A model generated the notes under the pieces. The model did not search any database and had not been told where the DNA came from. It saw only the letters and a program-made list of their open reading frames with translations. The translations under genes were made by a program, and so were the position numbers. DNA of 50,024 nt from DYCT01 sp051875715 (GTDB taxonomy: Bacteria; Bacteroidota; Bacteroidia; Bacteroidales; Bacteroidaceae): assembly GCA_051875715.1 (NCBI GenBank), contig JBJEHD010000057.1:1-50024 (forward strand). The letters run 5' to 3'. This document shows positions 8,701-15,963 of the stretch, one piece after another. The first letter of the stretch is position 1. Each line of letters opens with the position of its first letter.

Positions 8701-9960
8701 CGTACGGCTCAAGGCAAACAGTGTGTTCATGGCCAGCGGCTGCGCCGTGGTAAAGGTTTCGGTAGCGAACACCTCGGATGTGTTGCCCAAACCGTCGGCC
8801 AGCACATAGAAGATGACCTGGTCGGTCACCGAACCGACCGTAAGTGTCTCGGTGTACAGTTTGCCGCCCTCTGCCAAGGCGAACGACGCGCCCTGCTTCA
8901 CGGCCTCCACCGTCGGCATCTCGCCGGCCGCACCGACTGTCCAGTACACCGTGGCGGCCTCATCGGCCATCAAGGAGAAGTCCACCGTGGAGCGGGTCAC
9001 ACGGTCAATGCTCTGTTTCGAAGGAATCGGGGCGGTCACGTCGGAAGCGTTCCAGCGCACCACCTTGGCCTTGCCGGCATCGGCTACGTAAAGGTTGTCG
9101 GAGGCATCCACGGCCAGGCCGTAAGGCGAACCGAAATCGTCGGCCGTCGCAATCTGGTCGACAAACGCGCCCAGTGCATTGAAGCGATAGACACCCCTGT
9201 AGGAGATGGTTTGCCCGCCGGAGGACTTGTTGGCATCAAGCGAGACGAGCAGGTTGCCATTGGAGGTTTCAGCCATGCCGGCCACATTATTATAAGCGTT
9301 GGCACCGCTGCCGTCGCGTTTGATGAGGAAGGCCGGCGTCACCGTGTCGTCGTCATACGAAGCCACCTTGAGGATACCCGTATTCTGGTCGATGATGAAC
9401 ATCGCACCGTCGTGCGAGAAGAACACGTCGCGCATCACGCGGAACTTGTCGCAGCCCGCAATGGAGTTGGAAGCCATCTTCGTCAGCACCTGCGTCTGCT
9501 GCAGGTCGGTGTTGAAGACGTGGATGCCGTTGTAGGCCGAAGCGCCGACCGTCGCAAACAAGCGCCCCTGCGCGTCCACAGCCACGCCGCTGAGTGTGCC
9601 GCCCACGGCCGATCCGTCCATCGCCTTGATGTCCAGCGTAGCCTGCAGAACCCCCTGGGCATCATACACCCCAATCGTCTTCGAGCCTTGATTGGCTACG
9701 AAGATGCGGCCCTGTCCGTCCACGGCCACGTCGAATGGTTTGTTCAGCCCCGTCAGTTCCAGCAAGACGGTCTTTCCGTCCAACGAAGTCTTTACCACCT
9801 TGTTGTCGCCACTGAAGGCGGCATACAAGGCATCACCTTGAATCGTAATTCCCTTCGGGGTAGTTCCGGCCACGGAGATGTCCGAAGCCGTGTAGGTCTG
9901 AGCCTGCGCCAGACCGGCCAGGCATAACAACCAACCAAGAAGTTGCGTTTTTCTTTTCAT
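5704..9960 (-). CDS. Beta-propeller/PL8 fusion lyase with T9SS tail
   Basis: The protein has about 1418 residues. I chose the ATG at 9960 because it gives a compact signal peptide (MKRKTQLLGWLLCLAGLAQA); ATGs at 9966 and 9987 are alternatives. Residues about 25-320 form NHL-like propeller repeats (FDVAVDGQGRIFVANQ, GVAVDAQGRLFATVG, GLAVDASDNLYVADAG). About 320-510 look like Ig/FN3-type linkers (CHB_HEX-like). A PL8 toroid follows with GYHHYGPWGNAYN (near 755) and GLCGRFPNQ (near 815), then PL8 beta domains containing KGYSKYVWDFET. The last 70 residues are a type-A T9SS sorting domain (VQLCDVSGRVV...GLYFLQVDG...LLKQ). It is probably exported to the cell surface to cleave GAG chains first. It is diverged from the other two PL8 proteins, so activity is inferred. 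Confidence 0.85.
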   Translation of the reverse strand: MKRKTQLLGWLLCLAGLAQAQTYTASDISVAGTTPKGITIQGDALYAAFSGDNKVVKTSLDGKTVLLELTGLNKPFDVAVDGQGRIFVANQGSKTIGVYDAQGVLQATLDIKAMDGSAVGGTLSGVAVDAQGRLFATVGASAYNGIHVFNTDLQQTQVLTKMASNSIAGCDKFRVMRDVFFSHDGAMFIIDQNTGILKVASYDDDTVTPAFLIKRDGSGANAYNNVAGMAETSNGNLLVSLDANKSSGGQTISYRGVYRFNALGAFVDQIATADDFGSPYGLAVDASDNLYVADAGKAKVVRWNASDVTAPIPSKQSIDRVTRSTVDFSLMADEAATVYWTVGAAGEMPTVEAVKQGASFALAEGGKLYTETLTVGSVTDQVIFYVLADGLGNTSEVFATETFTTAQPLAMNTLFALSRTADAVTMEAMGNDNGTLYWMLTQEEKEPTAAEVEQGTGAWRNGSTAVAKGGTCVTFDLDNLSAQRYYLYACLKSGSEYSEVRTTVVMPAGDAEIIYQRYFTFLTGDNPDYTNEQVKTRYQALMALVASAKQKLATYQWEEGLAPYDFNTKCADLRDLLGNVLVPLSMCYQLQGPAADPNADYHDASLRADILDLFTYLEKRGFAPGCDLGFGTDGPYLGLAGYFYAGILMREELQRAGQWETVGATMRWLTRMVTDDNADMNSKDQVWGLNTKHNGMRSDGVRSVYHNRLMALAAQTDEDLAREADLDYLLRVLEVNLSVNSAWDGFIKPDYTGYHHYGPWGNAYNIDALHTSCQMAMMLRETSYALSETALANLANSLLAFRQYSGKYDINRGLCGRFPNQLSTLLSNMPAFAYLYQAIGGEMKERIGGAFCRLYDPAYSGVVGSTLKDVKCDIYFHGGLQAVQLMNQLKAKELTDTEVEESNCAYPYAAMQVHRRGDWMVSAKGYSKYVWDFETNSGQNWIGRNQSAGGLAIYATKDAEGVVTAAASGLGYDGWDWVHVPGATVLDMSIDDIVQEAKYFEWAKFSPRSYVGGVSLEGKHGMYAMIYDDIRQAYDYANKRAWLGVKLTANKSYFFFDDEVVALGSAIKNTHATYDAHTTLFQNALQTADTPLYVNGEAKTGLTVDETQSTDAPCYLTDAVGNGYVIPNANGLHLTRATQTSVKDANTATTTTGNYAKAWLDHGKNTDGSYEYLIYVGGADKVKAMSGTPDLPYVVQQRDATAHIVYHPAKGLKGYAFFQTSAALDDNYLSAVSVPCMAMLREVDKAHINLSVCNPELGFYPADKFPYQVWAIDGSRTYLDSEEQPVDVTLKGNWTLASTYEQVERLAYDETNDLTTFRFHGKDAQSLEVALVNEGVVDIAATTGDASVSAWPCPFADRLTVELPAEASQVQLCDVSGRVVLAQPAQGRIVVFATASLASGLYFLQVDGQPFGRKLLKQ

Positions 9961-10070
9961 AGTCATTATTATTGTTGTTTTGTTCAAGTCAACAAAGCTG
10001 TCGCGACAATTTACCTGTCCGCCACCCGATTCTTCCGCACGAGGGGTGCAACAGGCGAATTTGCTTGATG

Positions 10071-10078
10071 CAAAGATA
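10071..10078 (-). promoter_or_regulatory. -7 box (TATCTTTG) for the propeller/PL8 operon
   Basis: On the minus strand this reads TATCTTTG, matching the Bacteroidetes -7 consensus TAnnTTTG, about 110 bases before the chosen start. No good TTTG -33 element stands at the usual spacing, which would fit an activator-dependent promoter. Confidence 0.5.
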
Positions 10079-10332
10079 GAAAGAGCCCCTCACAAGGGCA
10101 TCTACTTTTGTTCGAAATAGTACGGCATACACCTGCGGACGATTGCACTTCTGTCGAATTTCCTTGCAGATTTGTGCAAGCGCCCCCGATGCAGACCGTT
10201 CCGAGGCATCCTCCCCCTCCGTCAAGCAATCGAAACGGACCATACCTTTCACTTTTGTGCAAAATCCGTCCTTGATTTTCCTCAAGAATGCCTCCGAACA
10301 GCCTGCTGTAGAACAAACAAGCCCCTATCAAA

Positions 10333-10363
10333 TTTGTTTATTACTTCGGATTCACTACCTTTG
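10333..10363 (+). promoter_or_regulatory. Promoter of the HTCS regulator gene
   Basis: TTTG at 10333-10336 and TACCTTTG at 10356-10363 are separated by 19 bases. This is an exact match to the Bacteroidetes sigma-ABfr consensus. Transcription should start near 10369, leaving a leader of about 25 bases before the ATG at 10394. Confidence 0.85.
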
Positions 10364-10393
10364 GCAACAATTTAACCGTTGAAAGGATTTACT

Positions 10394-13300
10394 ATGATGA
10401 AATACTGTCCCTGCATCCTCGCAATGCTCCTTTGCTGCCTGTCCACCAAAGCCATCGAAACCGAGAGCGCCCCCATCACTTTCTCGCGCATCTCCATCCA
10501 CGAAGGATTGTCGCAAAGCACCGTCTTCTCCATCTCGCAAGACCGGCAGGGGAACATGTGGTTCGCCACGTTCGACGGTGTGAACAAATACGACGGCTAC
10601 TCCTTTGCCGTCTACCGGCACGAGTTCAACGACCCGAACAGCCTGGCCAACGACATCGCCCGAGTCATCAAGACCGACGACGAAGGACGCGTGTGGATTG
10701 GCACCCGCGCCGGGCTCTCGCTCTACGACCCCGACAACAACAAATTCCACAACTACACCTACCGCGTCAATGACGAAGAGGCACAAGTCAACTGCTTGGA
10801 GCAGGTCGACGAAGACCTGTTCTTCGTCGGGACGGACAAAGGTGTCGCCCTGTTCGACGCCAACGAGCAGCAGTTCTCCATCGTCCCGGCCAACAGCGGC
10901 CTGCAAAGCGTCCAGGCCGTGTGCATGCTGCGCATCGACCAGAAACTCTACATCGGCGCACGCGACGGCCTCTACCGCTACGACCTGCAGAACCGGCAAC
11001 TCGTCTCGCTCGTCCCCGAACTGAAAGGCAAACTCATCCAGGCCATCCTCCGCCAGAACATCCACCGCTTGTGGATTGGCACCGAAGGCGACGGCCTATA
11101 CCTTTATAATAAGAAGACCGAGGCCTTGCAGCACTTCCGCCACGACCCAGCCGACCCCAAAAGCATCAGCAACAACTACATCCGCTCGCTGGCCATCGAC
11201 TCGCAAAACCGCTTGTGGGTTGGCACATTCAACGAGTTGAACATCTACATCGAAAACAACCGCCTCTTCAAGAAATACCACCACGACCCGATGGACAGCC
11301 GCAGCCTGGCCCAAAACTCCATCCGTTCCATCTACCACGACTCGCAAGGAGGCATGTGGCTCGGTTCCTACTTCGGCGGACTCAACTACTACCATCCGCT
11401 CAAGAACCGCTTCCACCACATCAAGCACATCCCACAGCAGAACTCCATCCACGACAACGTCATCAGTTGCATCGTGGAGGACAAGCAACGAAACATCTGG
11501 ATAGGCACCAACGACAAGGGACTGGACTGTTTCCACTTCCCCACCAAGACCTACCACTACACCAACCTCGAGGCCATCACGGGCGGCGCCGTTTCCAACA
11601 ACGTGAAGGCTGTCTATGTCGACGAGGCAAACGACCTGCTATACGTCGGCGTACACGCCGGAGGCCTCTGTGTGCTGAAACGGCTTCCTCTGGGCGGCAC
11701 ACGCCTGACAGCCGTCTACACCCCGAAGAACAGCAACCTGGCCGACGAGAACATCTACGCCATCCTGCCCAGCACCGACGGCCGACGCATCCTGCTCGCC
11801 TCCCTCTCCGGCTTGATAGCCTTCGACCCCGTCAAAAAGACTTTCACCCCGATACGCAACGACAAGAAAGGCGACCGCATCCGCAAACCAAGCCGCATCA
11901 CCAACCTGCTCCGCGACTCGCAAGGGCGCATCTGGGTGGGCGGCGAAAACGGCCTCTCCGTCTACCGCGAACAAGGCGAAGCACTGGAACGGCAATACGC
12001 GTGGGAACAAGATTCGCTCCTGACAAACGCCTTCGTCAACTGCGTCTACGAACAGAAGGCGGGCTCCTATTGGATTGGCACCCGCCACGGCCTGTACCAC
12101 CTGAACGAGCAAGCCCGGTCCATCCGGCGCTATACCACCGAAGACGGCCTGCCCAACAACGTCATCTACGGCATCCTGGAAGACACCTTCGGCCGCCTCT
12201 GGATGAGTACCAACCGAGGCCTGACCTGCCTGACTCCCTCGAAAGGAAGTTTCCGAAACTTCAACGAGAGCGACGGGCTGCAAAGCAACCAATTCAACAA
12301 CTACGCCTACTGCAAAGCCTCGAGCGGCGACCTGCTGTTCGGCGGCATCAACGGCATCACCCGCTTCCGTCCCGAACTGCTGACCGACAACCCCTATACC
12401 CCGCCCGTCGTCATCAAAGAACTGAAACTGTTCAACAAAAGCGTATCGCCCAACGACGAGACCGGCATCCTGGAGAAAGACATCAGCCGTACACAGGCCA
12501 TCACGCTGAAAGCCTCCCAATCGGCCTTCTCGCTGGAGTTCGTCGTGTCAAACTACATCTCCGGACGGCACAACACCTTTGCCTACTACCTCGAAGGCTA
12601 CGACAAGGAATGGTACTACGTGACCAACCGACGCACCGTGTCCTACTCCAACCTGCCCCACGGCACCTACCTCTTCAAAGTGAAGGCCGCCAATAGCGAC
12701 GGAAAATGGAACGAGACACCGACCACCCTCAAAATCACCATCCTGCCCGTCTGGTACAAGACTTGGTGGGCTGTACTGCTCTTCCTCATCGCCTTTGGCG
12801 CACTCGTATCCTTCATCATCCGCTACTTCTGGATGCAAAAGAGCATGGAGGCCGAACTGCGGCTGGAACAATTGGAAAAGGACAAGCAAGAGGAAATCAA
12901 CCAGATGAAGACCCGCTTCTTCATCAACATCGCCCACGAACTGCGCACACCGCTCACGCTCATCCTGGCCCCCCTGCAGGAACTCCTGTTCCGCGTCAGC
13001 GACAAATGGACGCGCGAACAATTGCGCCACATCCAGCGAAACGCTAACCGCCTGCTCCACTTGGTGAACCAACTCATGGACTACCGCCGCGCCGAACTGG
13101 GTGTGTTCGAACTGAAGGCAGCCAAGGGCGACATCAGCCGGCTGGTGAACGACATCTTCCTGTTCTACGACAAACTGGCCAAACGCAAGAACATCAGTTA
13201 CTCCTTCAACTCGGAGGTAGGCGAAAAGACGTACCTGTTCGACAGCAACTACGTGGAACTGATTGTCAACAACCTGCTGTCGAACGCCTTCAAGTACACC

Positions 13301-14473
13301 AACGAGGGCGGCAACATCACGGTCAGTGTAAAAGACTCCGAAGGCCACCTGGCCATCGGCATCAGCGACACTGGCATCGGCATCCCCAAAGACAAACAGA
13401 GCAAAATCTTCGAACGTTTCTACCAGGTGGACGGCGACCACTCGGGCAGCGGCATCGGCCTCTCGTTGGTGCTCCGCCTGGTAGAACTGCACCACGGACG
13501 TATCACTCTCGACAGCGAAGAGGGCAAGGGCAGCACCTTCACCGTCTTCCTGCCCCAAGACGAGACATGCTACCAGTCCGGCGAGCTGCAATCCAACAAT
13601 CCCTTGGAGGAAGCCGACCGACCCCAGCACGCCATCAACACACGCGACACGTACTACCTGGAGACCGAACCGCCCGTCGTCGAGGATGACGCGCCGGAAA
13701 AGGAAAACAAGAAAGGAAACATCCTCATCGTCGAAGACAACCAGGAAATCAGCCAATACCTCACCGAGGGACTCTCGCACCTTTACAATGTCTACCATGC
13801 CGAGAACGGCGAAGTCGCCCTCAACATCCTCAAGGGACAGCCGGAAATCGATGTCATCCTGACCGACGTGATGATGCCCGTCATGGACGGCATCAAGTTC
13901 TGCAAGCAAGTGAAACAAAACATACGCACCTGCCACATCCCTGTCATCATCCTCTCGGCCAAGGTCGACATAAAGGACCAGTTGGAAGGGTTCCAGGTGG
14001 GAGCCGACGACTACATTCCGAAGCCGTTTACGCTTTCGGTTCTGTCAGCCAAAGTGCAGAACATGATTCGTACGCGCCGACGCATCTTCGAACGCTATTC
14101 GAACGATCTGACGATAGAGCCGGAAAAGATTACGTTCAACGCCATGGACGAGGAACTGCTGAAACGCGCCATAGCCGTCGTCGAGAAGAACATGGACAAC
14201 ATCACCTTCTCCGCCGACGAGTTTGCCCGCGAGATGAACATGAGCCGTTCCAACCTCCACCTGAAACTGAAAGCCATCACCGGAGAGTCCACCATCGAGT
14301 TCATCCGGAAGATTCGGTTCCACGAGGCTTGCCGGTTGCTTAAGGAAGGACGCTACACCGTGTCGGAAATCAGCACGAAAGTCGGATTCAACACCCCTTC
14401 GTATTTCGCTACCAGCTTTAGGAAATACATCGGGTGCCTGCCGACGGAATACGTCAAGAATCTACGCGGATAA
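10394..14473 (+). CDS. Hybrid two-component system regulator (HTCS)
   Basis: This 1359-residue one-protein signalling system starts at the ATG at 10394; an in-frame TTG further upstream would leave the signal peptide internal. In order: signal peptide (1 to about 20); periplasmic two-component-regulator propeller repeats (about 25-690, with many WIGT/WVGT blades); Y_Y_Y domain (about 700-780); one membrane helix (about 790-813); HisKA with phospho-accepting His in FINIAHELRTPL (near 849); HATPase with N, G1 and G2 boxes; receiver with Asp in VILTDVMMPV (near 1157); and an AraC-type helix-turn-helix (about 1275-1359). Such regulators bind an oligosaccharide in the periplasm and activate the adjacent degradation genes. 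It sits between two divergent lyase operons, so GAG-derived oligosaccharides are the likely signal. Confidence 0.96.
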   Translation: MMKYCPCILAMLLCCLSTKAIETESAPITFSRISIHEGLSQSTVFSISQDRQGNMWFATFDGVNKYDGYSFAVYRHEFNDPNSLANDIARVIKTDDEGRVWIGTRAGLSLYDPDNNKFHNYTYRVNDEEAQVNCLEQVDEDLFFVGTDKGVALFDANEQQFSIVPANSGLQSVQAVCMLRIDQKLYIGARDGLYRYDLQNRQLVSLVPELKGKLIQAILRQNIHRLWIGTEGDGLYLYNKKTEALQHFRHDPADPKSISNNYIRSLAIDSQNRLWVGTFNELNIYIENNRLFKKYHHDPMDSRSLAQNSIRSIYHDSQGGMWLGSYFGGLNYYHPLKNRFHHIKHIPQQNSIHDNVISCIVEDKQRNIWIGTNDKGLDCFHFPTKTYHYTNLEAITGGAVSNNVKAVYVDEANDLLYVGVHAGGLCVLKRLPLGGTRLTAVYTPKNSNLADENIYAILPSTDGRRILLASLSGLIAFDPVKKTFTPIRNDKKGDRIRKPSRITNLLRDSQGRIWVGGENGLSVYREQGEALERQYAWEQDSLLTNAFVNCVYEQKAGSYWIGTRHGLYHLNEQARSIRRYTTEDGLPNNVIYGILEDTFGRLWMSTNRGLTCLTPSKGSFRNFNESDGLQSNQFNNYAYCKASSGDLLFGGINGITRFRPELLTDNPYTPPVVIKELKLFNKSVSPNDETGILEKDISRTQAITLKASQSAFSLEFVVSNYISGRHNTFAYYLEGYDKEWYYVTNRRTVSYSNLPHGTYLFKVKAANSDGKWNETPTTLKITILPVWYKTWWAVLLFLIAFGALVSFIIRYFWMQKSMEAELRLEQLEKDKQEEINQMKTRFFINIAHELRTPLTLILAPLQELLFRVSDKWTREQLRHIQRNANRLLHLVNQLMDYRRAELGVFELKAAKGDISRLVNDIFLFYDKLAKRKNISYSFNSEVGEKTYLFDSNYVELIVNNLLSNAFKYTNEGGNITVSVKDSEGHLAIGISDTGIGIPKDKQSKIFERFYQVDGDHSGSGIGLSLVLRLVELHHGRITLDSEEGKGSTFTVFLPQDETCYQSGELQSNNPLEEADRPQHAINTRDTYYLETEPPVVEDDAPEKENKKGNILIVEDNQEISQYLTEGLSHLYNVYHAENGEVALNILKGQPEIDVILTDVMMPVMDGIKFCKQVKQNIRTCHIPVIILSAKVDIKDQLEGFQVGADDYIPKPFTLSVLSAKVQNMIRTRRRIFERYSNDLTIEPEKITFNAMDEELLKRAIAVVEKNMDNITFSADEFAREMNMSRSNLHLKLKAITGESTIEFIRKIRFHEACRLLKEGRYTVSEISTKVGFNTPSYFATSFRKYIGCLPTEYVKNLRG

Positions 14474-14532
14474 GGCATTCGGGCCTATCCAGAATGGCTT
14501 CTTTCGCGAAATGTTATAGGAAATTCAACAAA

Positions 14533-14576
14533 ACTGATAGCATTTCCGCCATTGACTGATTCCTTTTCAACATTCC
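14533..14576 (+). promoter_or_regulatory. Candidate direct-repeat operator before the GH88 operon
   Basis: ACTGAT occurs at 14533-14538 and 14555-14560, 22 bases apart. The following bases also agree in part (ATTTC against TTTTC), giving two similar 22-base half-sites just upstream of the -7 box. A perfect palindrome TTTCGCGAAA lies further upstream at 14502-14511. Either could bind the HTCS AraC domain; this is inference. Confidence 0.35.
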
Positions 14577-14602
14577 TTAACGCGTATGAGCGGAGGAGTG
14601 TC

Positions 14603-14610
14603 TACCTTTG
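14603..14610 (+). promoter_or_regulatory. -7 box (TACCTTTG) of the GH88-PL12 operon
   Basis: TACCTTTG matches the Bacteroidetes -7 consensus and is identical to the box of the HTCS gene. The -33 position (around 14580) has no TTTG, which is expected for a promoter needing an activator. The leader to the ATG at 14656 is about 40 bases. Confidence 0.6.
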
Positions 14611-14655
14611 CCGTACTTAAAAACAAAAACAATTGCTAACTTTAATTTAATAAGT

Positions 14656-15936
14656 ATGAAAAAGAACTTCATTCTTTGCGCCTCTGCGGCACTGCTTGCC
14701 TTTGCTTCGTGCAAGCAAACACCTCAAGAAGACTACGGTTGGATCAAGAAGGGCATCGATGCGGCCACTTACCAACTCCAATTCACAGCCCAGGAGATTG
14801 CCGACTCGGCCAAACTGCCCCGTTCCATCTGGGCCGGCTACGACATGGATTTCCTCTGCGCCCAGTTGGAGAAAGACCCCGAAACCTTCAAAGACTCCCT
14901 GCGTCCGAAGCGCACCGAACGCCTCGGCCAGCGCCGTCTCTGCAGCGTGTACGACTGGACCAGCGGATTCTTCCCCGGCAGCCTTTGGTATACGTATGAA
15001 CTGACCGGCAACGAAGCCGTCAAGGCCGAAGCCATCCGCTTCACCAATCTGCTGAACCCGGTGCGTTACTACAAAGGCACGCACGACCTCGGCTTCATGG
15101 TCAACTGCAGCTACGGCAACGCCCTCCGTCTGGCTCCGAACGACACCATCCAGGCCGTCATGATTGAAACGGCCAACAACCTGATCGGACGCTTCGACAA
15201 CGGAATCGGCGCCATCCGTTCGTGGGACTTCGGCACCTGGAACTTCCCGGTCATCATCGACAACATGATGAACCTCGACCTGTTGTTCAACGCCACCCGG
15301 ATGACCGGCGACTCCCGCTATCGCGACATCGCCCTCACCCACGCCAACAAGACCTTGGCCAACCACTTCCGTCCCGACGCCTCTTCGTGGCACGTGGTCA
15401 GCTACAACTCCGACGGAACGGTTGAGAAGAAACAAACCTTCCAGGGCAAGAACGACGACTCGGCATGGGCACGCGGACAAGCCTGGGCCATCTACGGCTA
15501 CACCTGCTGCTACCGCGAGACACAAGACACCGTCTATAGCAACTTCGCCAAGCGTGTGGCCAACCTCATCATGACCCGTGTGAAGACCGACGACTGCATC
15601 CCCTATTGGGACTATGACGCACCCGAAGGCCCGCAAACCCCGCGCGATGCTTCCGCCGCTGCCGTTACAGCTTCCGCCATGCTGGAATTGAGCACCCTCC
15701 TGCCCGACGGTCAAATCTACTTCGACTATGCCGAGAAGATTCTGAAGAGCCTCTCGAGCGATCAATACCTGGCCAAGAACGGCGAGAACCAGGGCTTCAT
15801 CCTGATGCACTCCACCGGCTCGCTGCCCAACGGCTCGGAAATCGACGTGCCCCTCAACTATGCCGACTACTACTACCTCGAGGCCTTGAAACGCTACATG
15901 GACATCAAAGGCATCTCCTACAAAGACCTGAAATAA
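14656..15936 (+). CDS. GH88 unsaturated glucuronyl hydrolase
   Basis: The 426-residue lipoprotein-like enzyme starts at 14656, giving a signal peptide that ends in SC (Cys19); no ATG lies upstream in frame. It has the (alpha/alpha)6-barrel GH88 pattern, with the two conserved aspartates at Asp100 (YDWTSGFFPGSLWY) and Asp144 (THDLGFMVNCSYGNALRL). GH88 enzymes hydrate the 4,5-double bond of the unsaturated uronic acid left by polysaccharide lyases, releasing 5-keto-4-deoxyuronate and the amino sugar. It is the first gene of the plus-strand operon, 27 bases before the PL12 gene, and should act in the periplasm on disaccharides made by the PL8 and PL12 enzymes. Confidence 0.94.
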   Translation: MKKNFILCASAALLAFASCKQTPQEDYGWIKKGIDAATYQLQFTAQEIADSAKLPRSIWAGYDMDFLCAQLEKDPETFKDSLRPKRTERLGQRRLCSVYDWTSGFFPGSLWYTYELTGNEAVKAEAIRFTNLLNPVRYYKGTHDLGFMVNCSYGNALRLAPNDTIQAVMIETANNLIGRFDNGIGAIRSWDFGTWNFPVIIDNMMNLDLLFNATRMTGDSRYRDIALTHANKTLANHFRPDASSWHVVSYNSDGTVEKKQTFQGKNDDSAWARGQAWAIYGYTCCYRETQDTVYSNFAKRVANLIMTRVKTDDCIPYWDYDAPEGPQTPRDASAAAVTASAMLELSTLLPDGQIYFDYAEKILKSLSSDQYLAKNGENQGFILMHSTGSLPNGSEIDVPLNYADYYYLEALKRYMDIKGISYKDLK

Positions 15937-15963
15937 ATCATCCAACTTAATTCACTAACCCAC

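Larger units (their letters stand above)
9988..10393. other. Divergent regulatory intergenic region of the GAG locus
   Basis: This 406-base region carries the divergent promoters of the lyase operon and of the HTCS gene and no credible gene. Similar short motifs recur in it: ACTTTTGTTCGAAAT (10104-10118), ACTTCTGTCGAATT (10147-10160), TTTGTGCAAG (10171-10180) and ACTTTTGTGCAAAAT (10251-10265). They could be operator sites, perhaps for the HTCS itself; this is inference from repetition only. Confidence 0.4.
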
